Positions 36,206 through 45,829 are shown, counted from the first letter of the stretch. The stretch: 64,000 nucleotides of DNA from Winogradskyella forsetii (GCF_013394595.1 NZ_CP053348.1:2940001-3004000); one strand, 5' to 3'. Program-made: numbers and translations. Notes: a model not told the origin generated them from the sequence alone.

Positions 36206-37324
36206 TTATGAAAACATATCTTTTACTTTTTCAAAAAACGATTTATCAGAGCTCTCTGGTTTAGGCTCAAAATGCTCGTCTTCCTTCATGCTTTCAAAAA
36301 ATGCTTTCTGCTTTTTATTCAAAGTCTTTGGTGTCCAAACATTAACATGCACCAACAAATCCCCTTTTCCATAACCATTGATACTAGGGATGCCTTTACC
36401 ACGTAATCTTAATATTTTACCAGACTGTACACCTGGTTCAATTTTTATTCTCACTTTTCCGGTTACGGTATCAATTTCCTTGGAATTTCCTAAAACAGCA
36501 TCTGGTATACTCACGTACATATCGTAATGCAGATTATCACCTTCTCGCTTCAAGGTTGGATGATCTTCTTCTTGAATCGCCACTAATAAATCACCTGCAA
36601 TGCCATTACCTGGTGCGTCATTACCTTTACCTGTCACCTTAAGTTGCATCCCATCGACAACACCTGCTGGTATTTTAACAGCTACGGTTTCTTCCGAAAC
36701 TTTTAAACCATTTGCATCAGCATCAGACGGTTTTTTATCTATACTCTGACCAGCTCCTCCACAAGTTGGACAGGCCGTTGCTGTTTGCATCCTACCTAAA
36801 ATGGTATTGGTCACTCTAGTTACCTGACCAGAACCATTACAGGTACTACATGTTTTATAAGTGGTGCCAGGAGCTTGAACTTTTCGTTTTACTTTTATCT
36901 TCTTTTCTACACCATTCGCCACATCTTCCAAGGATAAAGTAACGCGAATACGTAAATTGCTCCCTTTAACAACACGTTGTCGGCCGCCACCGCCGAAGCC
37001 GCTGAATCCGCCTCCGCCGCCAAAAGCACCTCCAAAAATGTCTCCGAACTGACTGAAGATATCATCCATGTTCATTCCGCCGCCGCCAAAGCCTCCATTA
37101 CCTTCAAAGGCTTGATGGCCAAATTGGTCGTAACGCGCTTTTTTATCTGCGTTACTTAAAACCTCATAAGCCTCTGCTGCTTTTTTGAACTTTTCCTCTG
37201 CTTCTTTATCATCAGGATTTTTATCGGGATGATGCTTCAAAGCCATTTTTCGATAGGCTTTCTTAATTTCGGCATCAGATGCTCCTTTACTAATTCCTAA
37301 TATGTCGTAATAATCTTCTTTCAT
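36206..37324 (-). CDS. dnaJ: Chaperone protein DnaJ
   Basis: The start at 37324 ([16 protein letters not shown]) is preferred; two extra residues precede it in the longer frame. The 372-residue co-chaperone stimulates DnaK ATPase and binds unfolded proteins. It has a J domain with HPDKNP near residue 33, a Gly/Phe-rich linker (residues 75-115, [19 protein letters not shown]), a zinc region with CSTCNGSG and CPTCGGAG, and C-terminal substrate-binding domains. Only two of the usual four CxxCxGxG zinc modules are visible ([16 protein letters not shown]), an abbreviated zinc finger. It follows grpE by about 80 bases in the same direction. Confidence 0.96.
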   Translation of the reverse strand: MKEDYYDILGISKGASDAEIKKAYRKMALKHHPDKNPDDKEAEEKFKKAAEAYEVLSNADKKARYDQFGHQAFEGNGGFGGGGMNMDDIFSQFGDIFGGAFGGGGGFSGFGGGGRQRVVKGSNLRIRVTLSLEDVANGVEKKIKVKRKVQAPGTTYKTCSTCNGSGQVTRVTNTILGRMQTATACPTCGGAGQSIDKKPSDADANGLKVSEETVAVKIPAGVVDGMQLKVTGKGNDAPGNGIAGDLLVAIQEEDHPTLKREGDNLHYDMYVSIPDAVLGNSKEIDTVTGKVRIKIEPGVQSGKILRLRGKGIPSINGYGKGDLLVHVNVWTPKTLNKKQKAFFESMKEDEHFEPKPESSDKSFFEKVKDMFS

Positions 37325-37371
37325 ATACATTGCCCGAGAAATCGGGTATCTTTATTAATTGTTCCCACGAA

Positions 37372-37389
37372 TCCCGATAACTATCGGGA
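37372..37389. repeat. CCCGATA hairpin between dnaJ and grpE
   Basis: TCCCGATA-AC-TATCGGGA is a near-perfect 18-base inverted repeat. A similar stem, CCCGA...TCGGG, lies at 37333-37346. Related copies occur at 35845-35861 and 52691-52708. Confidence 0.7.
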
Positions 37390-37403
37390 GAAAATCTATT
37401 TTT

Positions 37404-37958
37404 TTATTGACCAATAACTACTTTCGGAAATCGAATGACCTTATCTCCCAATTTATAACCGCGTTCAACGACATCGATTATTTTCCCTTTTAAATCTTCA
37501 TTAGGCGCAGGAATTTGAGTTATCGCTTCGTGCTCATCCGCATTAAACGTGTCTCCTTGTTTTATATCAATTTTAGACAAACCTTTTTGCTCTAAAGTGT
37601 TGACTAACTTATTATAGATTAACAACACCCCTTTTCTTAATTCCTCGGCTTCCTTATCGTCTTCAATATGCATCAGGCCGCGCTCAAAATCATCTAAAAT
37701 AGGCAACATTGAGACCATAACATCTTGGCCTGCTGTTTTAAATAATTCTATACGCTCTTTGGTCGTCCGTTTTTTATAGTTTTCAAATTCAGCGAACAAA
37801 CGCATAAATTTATCTTTCTCAGCGACCAATTGATCCTGCAATTGTTCTTCTGGAGATCTTAATTCTTTTGGTGCATCCGCTTCTGCTTCTGCTGTAGTAG
37901 TTGTTTGATCTTCAACTTGAGGATCTTCAACCTTACTGTCTTTATCTTTTTTACTCAT
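37404..37958 (-). CDS. grpE: Nucleotide exchange factor GrpE
   Basis: This 184-residue factor releases ADP from DnaK. An acidic disordered N-terminus (TTTAEAEADAPKE) precedes the long coiled coil (EEQLQDQLVAEKDKFMRLFA EFENYKKRT, given in two parts) and the C-terminal beta domain (GDTFNADEHEAITQIPAPNE, GYKLGDKVIRFPKVVIGQ). It precedes dnaJ, forming a grpE-dnaJ heat-shock pair with dnaK elsewhere. A TACTTTTG -7 element lies 36 bases upstream; no CIRCE operator was seen. Confidence 0.97.
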   Translation of the reverse strand: MSKKDKDSKVEDPQVEDQTTTTAEAEADAPKELRSPEEQLQDQLVAEKDKFMRLFAEFENYKKRTTKERIELFKTAGQDVMVSMLPILDDFERGLMHIEDDKEAEELRKGVLLIYNKLVNTLEQKGLSKIDIKQGDTFNADEHEAITQIPAPNEDLKGKIIDVVERGYKLGDKVIRFPKVVIGQ

Positions 37959-37993
37959 TTTCGAGTTCTTTTTTAGCTTTCAACCTTAGTTCG

Positions 37994-38001
37994 CAAAAGT
38001 A
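37994..38001 (-). promoter_or_regulatory. TAnnTTTG -7 element for grpE-dnaJ
   Basis: The minus strand reads TACTTTTG 36 bases upstream of the grpE start. It diverges from the promoter of the YceI gene. Confidence 0.6.
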
Positions 38002-38070
38002 CTGCCATTATTATAAAAATGTCAAAATGTCATTAACATTTTTTTATCATATTTTAATCACACTATTACT

Positions 38071-38078
38071 TATATTTG
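38071..38078 (+). promoter_or_regulatory. TAnnTTTG -7 element for the YceI gene
   Basis: TATATTTG lies 33 bases upstream of the ATG at 38111 and fixes that start over the long upstream extension of the frame to 37901. Confidence 0.6.
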
Positions 38079-38110
38079 TGCGCTTAACACTTAAACATAA
38101 AAAGACCAAC

Positions 38111-38764
38111 ATGAAAACTTATTTTTTACGAATTTTTACACTAGTCGCTTTAATTTCTTTTTCAAGCTGCGGCGAAAAAGCAAAAGAAGCTGAAACAAAA
38201 GAGGCCGAAGAGGCTGCTGTAGCAAAAGAAACGGCAGTAACTTACATGGTAAATACAGACAAATCCACTATCCATTGGACAGGGTCTAAACCAACTGGAA
38301 CCCACAATGGTACTATTGCCATAAAAGAAGGAAAGTTTAGTCTTGCAGATGGTGATATTGAGAGTGGTAATTTTACCATTGATATGAATAGTATTGTGGT
38401 TAGCGATATACCTGAAGAAGATGAAAAGAATGGACAATTAGCTGGACACCTTAAAAGTCCTGACTTTTTTAACGTAGAAGCACATCCTGCTGCTATGTTT
38501 GAAGTAACTGGCATGTCTACAGTAGATGGAAAAACGATGCTTTCCGGGAACTTAACTTTAAAGGAAAAAACCAACAACATTAGTATTCCTGTAAGTACAG
38601 AAATGAAAGATGATATGATGACATTAACAAGTGAGACTTTCACTATTGACCGTTCTAAGTGGAATGTAGAATATGGTTCTAAATCATTTTTTGATGATTT
38701 AGGTGATAAATTCATCAGTGATGATATTGAACTGAAAGTAGATTTAGTTGCTAGTAAAGCTTAA
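38111..38764 (+). CDS. YceI family lipoprotein
   Basis: The 217-residue product has a lipoprotein signal (LISFSSC at residue 20, then GEKAKEAETKEAEE). The mature domain is the YceI lipocalin-like beta barrel (VNTDKSTIHWTGSKPTGTHN, GKFSLADGDIESGNFTIDMN, HLKSPDFFNVEAHPAAMFEV, GNLTLKEKTNNISIPV) that binds polyisoprenoids or amphiphilic ligands in characterised members. Expected in the periplasm or at the outer membrane. An intrinsic terminator follows. The frame extends upstream past the grpE start, but the promoter position and signal peptide fix the start. Confidence 0.9.
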   Translation: MKTYFLRIFTLVALISFSSCGEKAKEAETKEAEEAAVAKETAVTYMVNTDKSTIHWTGSKPTGTHNGTIAIKEGKFSLADGDIESGNFTIDMNSIVVSDIPEEDEKNGQLAGHLKSPDFFNVEAHPAAMFEVTGMSTVDGKTMLSGNLTLKEKTNNISIPVSTEMKDDMMTLTSETFTIDRSKWNVEYGSKSFFDDLGDKFISDDIELKVDLVASKA

Positions 38765-38789
38765 TTATTTTCAAAATCATAATTTGAAG

Positions 38790-38820
38790 AGCAGTCATTT
38801 ATATGGCTGCTTTTTTTTTT
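38790..38820 (+). terminator. Intrinsic terminator of the YceI gene
   Basis: AGCAGTCA and TGGCTGCT (one G-T pair) form a stem around 6 bases and lead into a run of at least 10 T. Confidence 0.88.
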
Positions 38821-39131
38821 ACACTACCCGATTTTAATTTAAAAAAAATAGTTTTCAATCTGTTCTTTGCTCCGTTTGTCTGTTCTCATTATATTTTAAC
38901 ACAATAGATTTGACGAATAAAAATATGGCTATAAATATCATAGGTGATTTGTTTAATTACTTATCGTATAATTTTAAAATTGTCATCATTTATCAACGTA
39001 TTATTTTGCAAACTGAACTATGATAAAATGTTTTATTCGTTTTTCAACTTTAGGATGAGATTAGAAATCTTTTTCACTGCTATTTTGATAGATTCTGAAA
39101 TCACTTAAAATTACGTAAGGAAGCTTCACAA
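38821..39131. other. Intergenic region, no feature seen
   Basis: This A/T-rich stretch between convergent genes holds no ORF and no recognised repeat. Confidence 0.4.
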
Positions 39132-39157
39132 AAAAATCCCCAATAAAGGGGATTTTT
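39132..39157. terminator. Bidirectional intrinsic terminator
   Basis: AAAAATCCCC and GGGGATTTTT form a 10-bp perfect stem around AATAAA. It can end the minus-strand DUF5723 gene and any readthrough from the left. Confidence 0.88.
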
Positions 39158-39178
39158 AAATTATTGTTTGAATTTAAA

Positions 39179-40510
39179 CTATCTATATAGCGGAATCTTT
39201 AAACCCAAATAAACATCTGTAGTTTTGGAGCTGTCTGATAGTAAGTTTGTAAAAACCGAACCAGATCCAACCGTTAAAGGTCCTAAACGAATACCGCCTC
39301 CAAATGATACATCTCCATATTCCCTAAAACTTAGTGGGGCGTAAAAGCTAAACCATTTCGTCTCTAATCGTGGTGCAACGGTCACTGTATTAATTACAGA
39401 AGTGCTTAAATCCGCATTTTTCTCAACCATGGATAAGTTGGCTTGTGCACTTACAAACCATTTTTTAGCCAATCTGTAATCTACAAGCAAGTGCAAAGCT
39501 GTAGGTAGTTTTATATTTGCAGTCTCCCTAGTCTCTACGCCGTTATAATTGGATTCTAAAAAATCCTCTACGTCGTCTTCGTAATTTGCTGTACTTGCAT
39601 TTGCATTTAGATCATAATTATTAAGGACGGCATCGTCGTAACTTATGGATCCAATATCTGTAACTGACACGCCTACTTTTAATCTGTAGGGCTTCTTGTA
39701 ACTGGGTAAACTGTCTGTTTCTGAATCAACTTTAGAATTCCATTGGTATGAAAAGCCAACATCAAAGCCAAAGCCAGCAGTAAGGTTACTAAAGTCAAAA
39801 TCATCCTCTCCGTCGACGTCATGGGTAACGCCATAATTCAACTCCCCTTGGCTGGTAAGCATTTCTGCAGACGCATCATAACTCCCTTGTAATCCTGGAC
39901 TGCTCATAAACACACTTCCTGCACCTTGAAGATATTTTAAAGTCACACCACCTTTTAAAAGATGATTTGGTTGATCTATAAGGATTCTGCCATAGGTTAA
40001 CCCTACTTCTGCCCAAGCGTGTATGGTACCGTTCAAATTTTGGGAATCAAAATCAAAATCATCATCAGAATCAAAATCGTCAGCAACAGCTTCGTATAGC
40101 TCACCGTTAATATTATTAATGTTTAGGTTTGCCCTTACTCTAGTAATAATTCCGATGCTACTTTTTTTGCTTAAATTAAACATAAAGGAAGGTCCAAGTA
40201 TATCTGCATTAAAGAAAAAGTTATTGGCATTACTGGAAAATGTTTCTGCATCATCTTCAAAATCAAATCCACCATCGGAACTTATAATGTCACTGATATT
40301 AATGCCAAAATAATCACTACCACCAAAAACACTGGCAGAAACAAGGTTGATGTCAGCTTTTACTTTAGATCCTACAACATTAGCAGGATTATAAATGACG
40401 CCATGCACTCCTGAATAATTGTCAACGGAATGCCCAACGTAGCTTTGGGCGGAAGAAAGATTAAGCGATAATAGAAATAAAAAAGCGGTTAAGAGTTTAG
40501 TATACTTCAT
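39179..40510 (-). CDS. DUF5723 family outer-membrane protein
   Basis: The 443-residue product has a signal peptide (LSSAQ near residue 22). The mature protein begins SYVGHSVDNYSGVHGVIYNP, with the PANVVGS motif seen in FadL-like and DUF5723 barrel proteins, and contains many amphipathic strands ending in the C-terminal strand TTDVYLGLKIPLYR, as in outer-membrane barrels. Acidic insertions (DDDFDFDSQN and EDDFDF) occur. Function is unknown. It is monocistronic, bounded by a strong terminator. Confidence 0.8.
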   Translation of the reverse strand: MKYTKLLTAFLFLLSLNLSSAQSYVGHSVDNYSGVHGVIYNPANVVGSKVKADINLVSASVFGGSDYFGINISDIISSDGGFDFEDDAETFSSNANNFFFNADILGPSFMFNLSKKSSIGIITRVRANLNINNINGELYEAVADDFDSDDDFDFDSQNLNGTIHAWAEVGLTYGRILIDQPNHLLKGGVTLKYLQGAGSVFMSSPGLQGSYDASAEMLTSQGELNYGVTHDVDGEDDFDFSNLTAGFGFDVGFSYQWNSKVDSETDSLPSYKKPYRLKVGVSVTDIGSISYDDAVLNNYDLNANASTANYEDDVEDFLESNYNGVETRETANIKLPTALHLLVDYRLAKKWFVSAQANLSMVEKNADLSTSVINTVTVAPRLETKWFSFYAPLSFREYGDVSFGGGIRLGPLTVGSGSVFTNLLSDSSKTTDVYLGLKIPLYR

Positions 40511-41001
40511 AATATATTTAAGTTAATTAATAGCGGGCTCAATATATAAATCCTCATTTATTCTGAAAATATTTTTAGATATAATGCGCTTTTCAAAGGT
40601 TAACATTTTATTAGGTCAACGAAATACCTGATATTGGGTATTTCTATGTTTGACATTCTTAAGTCCACTTACACTCAATTAAGCACAAAAAATCCCCAAC
40701 AAAAGGGTGTCTTGAAGAAAACCATATAATTAGACAATGGGTTCAACATTTTATCTAATAAATGATATGCCTTACATGGCTGGTAAGTCATAGGTAAGTA
40801 TGGTGTGCGATCTAATTCAATAAATGCAGTTTCATGTATGTCATCAACAAATTTAAATGTTCTTTTTGTTGAGCTGAAGTAAAAAATTAGATAAAGAAAT
40901 CAATATAAATTTCATTTGTGTTTTTATTCTATGGAATTTTAATTAATGTTTTCGACTATTGATAAGTTTGCATATTAAAAGTATCTGTATAGAAGGATTT
41001 T
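40511..41001. other. Intergenic region of 491 bases, no gene seen
   Basis: A/T-rich sequence. A weak match (AAAAAATCCCC, then AACAAAAGGG) to the terminator at 39132-39157 occurs at 40687-40706. No TAnnTTTG element was found close to the DUF5723 start. Confidence 0.4.
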
Positions 41002-41622
41002 CTAAAACCTGTATTTCTTTTCCAAAGCATAGCGCATTAATTCACCTTTACCATGCAATCCAAGTATTCTGATCATATTTTTACGATGTGTATCCACGGT
41101 ATGTATGCCAATAAAAAGTTCGTCGGCAATTTCTCGAGAAGTTTTGCCTTGTGCCACTAGGCCTAATATTTCTTTTTGCCTTTTTGTGAGCAAACCTTTA
41201 GATTGTTTTTGGGTATTGGAATCGACTTTATGCTCAATGTTAGAATCAAAATACTGTAAGCCATTGGCTACAGACCTTATAGCAATCAATAACTCTTCCA
41301 GTGGTGAGTTTTTAAGTAAATAACCCGAAGCACCTGCTTCTAACATCTGTCTTATGGCATCCTTCTGGTCATACATGGTAAAGCCAATAACCTTAGTGTG
41401 CGGGAACTCTTCTTTTATTATTTTTGTAGCCACGATGCCATCCATTTTAGGCATTCTAATATCAGTAATCACAACTTTAGGTTCTTTCAAACGCACGAGT
41501 TCAAGTAATTTCTCACCATCATTAGCCGTACCTACAATCTCGATATCTTCTTCATATTTAATTAATAATTTTATACCATCAATTAAGGATTGATGATCTT
41601 CTGCGATGGCTAATCGTATCAT
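41002..41622 (-). CDS. NarL/LuxR-type response regulator
   Basis: The 206-residue product has a receiver domain (IRLAIAEDHQSLIDGIKLLI; Asp in VVITDIRMPKMDG near residue 57; Thr in GFTMYD; Lys in YLLKNSP) and a C-terminal LuxR HTH (LTKRQKEILGLVAQGKTSRE, IADELFIGIHTVDTHRKNMI). Its start overlaps the kinase stop by 4 bases (ATGA-type), so the two are coupled. It probably regulates transcription in response to the adjacent TPR kinase. Confidence 0.95.
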   Translation of the reverse strand: MIRLAIAEDHQSLIDGIKLLIKYEEDIEIVGTANDGEKLLELVRLKEPKVVITDIRMPKMDGIVATKIIKEEFPHTKVIGFTMYDQKDAIRQMLEAGASGYLLKNSPLEELLIAIRSVANGLQYFDSNIEHKVDSNTQKQSKGLLTKRQKEILGLVAQGKTSREIADELFIGIHTVDTHRKNMIRILGLHGKGELMRYALEKKYRF

Positions 41623-43469
41623 AATGGAATGTCTATTATTACTGTGGTTCCTTTATTCTTCTCAGACTCAATAGTTAAAGTTCCTTCTAAATGCTCAACA
41701 CGTCTATCTATACTATTGATTCCCATACCATCATTTTTAAGGTTGATCTGCTTTGGGTCAAAACCTACGCCATTATCCTCTATCATTATGTTTAAATTTT
41801 CGTCGTGATTGGTTAAATGAACATAGCCTTTAGTTGCATTGGCATGCTTAATAATATTGGTCACTAATTCTTGAATAATTCTAAAAATTGAAATTTCCAG
41901 CGAATTGTCCAAACGTTGTTCTAAACCAAAACTTTGGACCTCAATTGTCAGCCCGTTGATTCCCGATGCGTTTGAGGATAATTTTTCTACAGCAGGCAAT
42001 AAGCCATTTTTAGCCATGACACCAGAATTTTTTACATGTGCCATAGATCGTATTTCCACGTAAGCTTCCTCCAAAAGCGTACTTGTCTTTTTTACTAATT
42101 CTTCGGATTGCTCTGTATTCATTTGATTTTTCATAAGATAATCGAATTGCAATTTAGCAGCCGCCAAAGTTGCCCCAACACTATCATGTAAATCTGCCGC
42201 TAAGCGTTCTCTTTCCTTTTCCTGACCTTTTACCATGGCATCAATAGTTGAAATTTCGAGATCTTTTAAAATCTTTTCTTTTTCTTCAATCTGCTCTTGG
42301 CGCTCTCGTTCTGCTTTTTGCTGTTTTCTTTTAGTATTTCGGAAAATCAAAAACGCAAAAATTGATAATGCTGATAAGCTGCCTCCCCAACCCATTATCA
42401 GATTTGATTTTTGTTTCTGATATAACATTTCTGACTTCAGGGTATGCGTCACGTTTACTAAACTATCTTGTGCTCTCTGCTTGTCTATTTTAATTCGTTC
42501 TAGCGTATTTGAGGATGTGATGTCGTCAATGGTAGTGCGTTGCTGCTTTCTTAAATCATAATATTTAATTGTATTATCAAAGTCCTTTTTTAATTTGTAT
42601 GCGTGAAAAAGAAAAAAATAAGCGCCATCAATTTCTTTTGTTAAGGAAATTTTCTCTGCATAGTTCAACATTTTATTTGCCGACACTAATAAGCTATCAG
42701 GCATTTTCTTATTATAATAGATTTGGGAAATATTTCTATAGGCATTTGCCAGAATATTGTAATTTTCTATTTCCTCACCTATACTTAGCGCTTTTTTGAT
42801 TTCCTTTTTAGATAATTCATATTCCTTTTTCTGAATAAGAGCAGCAGCAACATTTATTGTAATTAACGCTTCTTGAAACTTATCTTTTGAAGCAATGGCG
42901 AAAACCCTGCTTTTTTCATAATATTTAAGAGCTTCATCATTTTTATAACGCCATAGATAAACATTTCCAATATTAACTAATGCCTTAGATATAAGTAAGG
43001 TATCACCAACTTCTTCACTGATTTCCAAGCTTCTTTCGAAATATTCTTTTGCTTCATCTAGTTTATAGATTCGTCTATATGAAACGCCTAAACCATTAAT
43101 TGCCATGGCTATACCTCTGTTGTCATTCAGCGCTTTGTATAGGGTTAAACTCTCGTTTAAGCATTTGGTGGACTTATCATTATTACCAAACATCCGTTCA
43201 ATATCACTCAATAATATCAAGGCGTCTGCTCTTTGTTTAGATAGGTTGTGCCTCTTAGTAAAATCGAGCAGATTTAAAGTCATGGCGTAGGCACTATCCG
43301 TTTTATTTCCAATGTAATCGTCATATATGTACTTTCTATAAGCGTCAGCCCTGATTGAGTGATCTAAGCTTCCGTTATTCCATTTAACTAATAAGTTTTC
43401 AGAGTTTCCTTGAGCGTATCCAAAAGATGTAAAAAGAAAAATTATAAAAAATCTCAGAAATATGGTCAT
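41619..43469 (-). CDS. TPR sensor histidine kinase (HisKA_3 type)
   Basis: The 616-residue product has a signal sequence (SFGYAQ near residue 20), tetratricopeptide repeats over residues 70-320 (AMAINGLGVSYRRIYKLDEA, ALVNIGNVYLWRYKNDEALK), a transmembrane helix near 357-375, a coiled coil (RQEQIEEKEKILKDLE), the HisKA_3 phosphoacceptor (ERERLAADLHDSVGATLAAA, His near 430) and a HATPase domain (ELVTNIIKHA, EDNGVGF, GMGINSI). Extracytoplasmic TPRs with a NarL-type kinase are common in Bacteroidota. It pairs with the overlapping LuxR regulator. Confidence 0.95.
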   Translation of the reverse strand: MTIFLRFFIIFLFTSFGYAQGNSENLLVKWNNGSLDHSIRADAYRKYIYDDYIGNKTDSAYAMTLNLLDFTKRHNLSKQRADALILLSDIERMFGNNDKSTKCLNESLTLYKALNDNRGIAMAINGLGVSYRRIYKLDEAKEYFERSLEISEEVGDTLLISKALVNIGNVYLWRYKNDEALKYYEKSRVFAIASKDKFQEALITINVAAALIQKKEYELSKKEIKKALSIGEEIENYNILANAYRNISQIYYNKKMPDSLLVSANKMLNYAEKISLTKEIDGAYFFLFHAYKLKKDFDNTIKYYDLRKQQRTTIDDITSSNTLERIKIDKQRAQDSLVNVTHTLKSEMLYQKQKSNLIMGWGGSLSALSIFAFLIFRNTKRKQQKAERERQEQIEEKEKILKDLEISTIDAMVKGQEKERERLAADLHDSVGATLAAAKLQFDYLMKNQMNTEQSEELVKKTSTLLEEAYVEIRSMAHVKNSGVMAKNGLLPAVEKLSSNASGINGLTIEVQSFGLEQRLDNSLEISIFRIIQELVTNIIKHANATKGYVHLTNHDENLNIMIEDNGVGFDPKQINLKNDGMGINSIDRRVEHLEGTLTIESEKNKGTTVIIDIPL

Positions 43470-43644
43470 AGTTGGTACAGTTTAAGTTGAATCGCTAAAC
43501 TTAAATACATATATGGATTTTATCCAAACACAAAAATCAATATAAATAGTATTAGAAAACATACCCAGTGGAAGGTATATTTAAGTGATTAAGTTAAAAA
43601 ATAATCGGTAATTAAAAGGAAATTATGACCAAATAAAAATAGGC

Positions 43645-43830
43645 TTACATAAAAACAAACTTAATAGCCGCAATCATAGCTATAAAACCAATAAATGCAA
43701 TAAGTATCCAAACTGTTCCTTTATAGTGACGCTTATGAAGACGAAGATCTTTACGGTATTGATAACCGATCACGATAACAAAGGCAATAAAAAATAATAA
43801 TCCAAAAATCAATTGACCAGTACTAAACAT
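43645..43830 (-). CDS. Small two-helix membrane protein, unknown function
   Basis: The start at 43830 (MFSTGQLIFGLLFFI) is chosen because a TATTTTTG -7 element at 43846-43853 overlaps the upstream in-frame ATG at 43848. The 61-residue product has two transmembrane helices (QLIFGLLFFIAFVIVIGY and GTVWILIAFIGFIAMIAAIK) joined by a basic loop (RKDLRLHKRHYK), placing the loop probably in the cytoplasm. No family function is recognised. It diverges from the pyrophosphohydrolase gene. Confidence 0.65.
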   Translation of the reverse strand: MFSTGQLIFGLLFFIAFVIVIGYQYRKDLRLHKRHYKGTVWILIAFIGFIAMIAAIKFVFM

Positions 43831-43845
43831 CTTCTTACTTTTATA

Positions 43846-43853
43846 CAAAAATA
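43846..43853 (-). promoter_or_regulatory. TAnnTTTG -7 element
   Basis: The minus strand reads TATTTTTG 16 bases upstream of the ATG at 43830. Confidence 0.55.
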
Positions 43854-43871
43854 AGGATTAAAACCACAACT

Positions 43872-44258
43872 ATGCAAGACAAAATAAATGCGGTAAAAGC
43901 ATTTCATACGGCTTTTAAAATTGGACATCGAGAAACACCTAAAGCCGACTTAGGCCTCGAAAAAAACATGCTACGTTATAAACTAATGCGAGAGGAGAAT
44001 GAGGAATATCTTGAAGCTGCCAACGACAATGATTTGGTTGAAGTTGCTGATGCTTTGGGTGATATGCTTTACATTTTATGCGGCACAATTATAGAACATG
44101 GTATGCAGCATAAAATTGAGGAAGTCTTTGAAGAAATACAACGCAGCAACATGAGCAAATTAGACGCTGATGGGGAACCTATTTACAGAGAAGATGGTAA
44201 AGTTTTAAAAGGGCCGAACTATTTTAAACCGCATATAAAGGAAATTTTGGAGCGGTAG
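43872..44258 (+). CDS. MazG-like nucleoside triphosphate pyrophosphohydrolase
   Basis: The 128-residue product fits the all-alpha NTP pyrophosphatase (MazG/PRA-PH) fold: RYKLMREENEEYLEAANDND with the acidic EENEEY metal site, then VEVADALGDMLYILCGTIIE whose two Asp complete metal binding. The C-terminus (KLDADGEPIYREDGKVLKGP) matches PRA-PH-like members from phages and bacteria. The substrate could be house-cleaning nucleotides; his genes are not adjacent. It is divergent from the small membrane protein. Confidence 0.85.
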   Translation: MQDKINAVKAFHTAFKIGHRETPKADLGLEKNMLRYKLMREENEEYLEAANDNDLVEVADALGDMLYILCGTIIEHGMQHKIEEVFEEIQRSNMSKLDADGEPIYREDGKVLKGPNYFKPHIKEILER

Positions 44259-44267
44259 AAATAGCTT

Positions 44268-44292
44268 GAAGTTGGAAGTTGGAAGTTGGAAG
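44268..44292. repeat. Heptad microsatellite GAAGTTG
   Basis: 3.6 copies of GAAGTTG follow the pyrophosphohydrolase stop by 9 bases. Other heptad repeats lie at 12306, 12594, 61934 and 61971. Confidence 0.8.
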
Positions 44293-44478
44293 CACGAAGT
44301 AAACAAACAAAATGTAAGATGTTCGAAGATTTTGATAAAAAAGTTTAAATTTAATGGTTTAGTAAATTCTTATAACTGCTTTTTTATATAAGTTTTAACC
44401 AAGATTATATTATTCATGCGATATTAAACGTAGAGAATGCCATAACAGTTTTCCACTTTAGAGAACTAAAGGGGCTTT

Positions 44479-45552
44479 TTACTTCACCTCATATCTCCAA
44501 TCATGGACATCATCGGCCAAATTATGTTGAATATCCAATAAGGATTTCTTAAAAAGTTTAGCATAAGAATCTTCAGCACCAACGCCAGGGATTTCAAATA
44601 AATCGTCATGATGTTGAAATGCTGAAATAGGACTAATAACTGCCGCTGTTCCTGCGCCAAAAACTTCCTTTAAACTTCCCTCTTTAGCGGCTTTTTTGAT
44701 TTCTTCAACAGTGACTTGCCTTACCTCACAGGTAATTCCTAAATCCTCAGCTAATTGAATGATACTTTTTCTGGTAATACCATCCAAAATCCGGTCGCTT
44801 GTAGGTGCTGTAATCAACTTGTCATTGACTCTGAAAAACACATTCATGGTTCCCGCTTCTTCAAGGAATGAATGGGTATCAGCATCGGTCCAAACCACTT
44901 GCTGGAAGCCTTTTTGTTGGGCCAAACTCGTTGGGTAAAACTGTGCTGCGTAATTACCAGCTGCTTTTGCCGCTCCAACACCACCATTGGCCGAACGACT
45001 ATAATGATCTGCAATTAATACGCGTACAGCGGCATTATAATAAGACTGCGCAGGTGAGCAAATAATCATAAATCGGTACATACTTGCAGGTGAAGCGGAA
45101 ATTGCGGGTTCGGTTGCGATGACAAATGGACGAATGTACAATGAATTACCAACGCCTGTTTTAATCCACTCCTGGTCTAATTTCAGTAACGCTTCTAAAC
45201 CCTCAAAAAAATAATTCTCCGGAAAAGCAGGCATAGCTAAACGTCCGGCAGATTTGTTGATTCTATCAAAATTTTGTTTCGGTCTAAAAAGAAACACCTT
45301 TCCGTCTTCATCCTTGTAGGCTTTCATACCTTCAAAAACCGCTTGGCCATAATGAAACACACGAGCTGAAGGTTCAAAAGTCATGGCTTGATAAGGTGTT
45401 ATTTTCGGCGTTTGCCATTTACCATCCTCATAATCACAGACGAACATATGATCCGTAAACACGCGACCAAAGTCTAATTTACTAAAATCAACCCCAGTAA
45501 TTTTAGACGTTTCTGCTTTTTCAACATGGATGTTATGGGTATTAATCGGCAT
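44479..45552 (-). CDS. ilvE: Branched-chain-amino-acid aminotransferase
   Basis: This 357-residue fold-type IV PLP enzyme transaminates Leu, Ile and Val with 2-oxoglutarate. The motif VFEGMKAYKDEDGKVFLFRP is present, and the PLP Lys lies in GGVGAAKAAGNYAAQF. The EEAGTMNVFF segment and late GAGTAAVISPIS pattern are typical of the IlvE2-like, longer type. It is monocistronic with a TATTTTTG element 34 bases upstream. Confidence 0.95.
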   Translation of the reverse strand: MPINTHNIHVEKAETSKITGVDFSKLDFGRVFTDHMFVCDYEDGKWQTPKITPYQAMTFEPSARVFHYGQAVFEGMKAYKDEDGKVFLFRPKQNFDRINKSAGRLAMPAFPENYFFEGLEALLKLDQEWIKTGVGNSLYIRPFVIATEPAISASPASMYRFMIICSPAQSYYNAAVRVLIADHYSRSANGGVGAAKAAGNYAAQFYPTSLAQQKGFQQVVWTDADTHSFLEEAGTMNVFFRVNDKLITAPTSDRILDGITRKSIIQLAEDLGITCEVRQVTVEEIKKAAKEGSLKEVFGAGTAAVISPISAFQHHDDLFEIPGVGAEDSYAKLFKKSLLDIQHNLADDVHDWRYEVK

Positions 45553-45585
45553 AAATAATTCGATTTAGAAATAAACTGATTTCAA

Positions 45586-45593
45586 CAAAAATA
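45586..45593 (-). promoter_or_regulatory. TAnnTTTG -7 element for ilvE
   Basis: The minus strand reads TATTTTTG 34 bases upstream of the ilvE start. Confidence 0.55.
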
Positions 45594-45660
45594 CATAGAA
45601 GTGATATAAACTTTTAACATTTAGGCGAAAATTAGTGATTTTTTTGGCACGTCGAAGTCT

Positions 45661-45698
45661 TTTTTTATTTGCATAGCATCGTTACAGAAAGCAAAAAA
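45661..45698. repeat. Dispersed element, copy 2
   Basis: This is the reverse orientation of the element at 36094-36130. TGCATAGCATCG is exactly the reverse complement of CGATGCTATGCA there, and the flanking T-rich and A-rich arms also match. Confidence 0.55.
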
Positions 45699-45821
45699 GA
45701 CACACCTGCCTGCCGCCAAGCAAGAAATAGAAGAAAAAGCGTAATTTATAGGAAATAAGAAAAGTTGATATCACTTCATAATCGATACCTTTAAAAAACG
45801 GTAAGATTCCCTTAAATTGCG

Positions 45822-45829
45822 TAAATTTG
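45822..45829 (+). promoter_or_regulatory. TAnnTTTG -7 element for the DUF4920 gene
   Basis: TAAATTTG lies 36 bases before the ATG at 45866. Confidence 0.55.
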
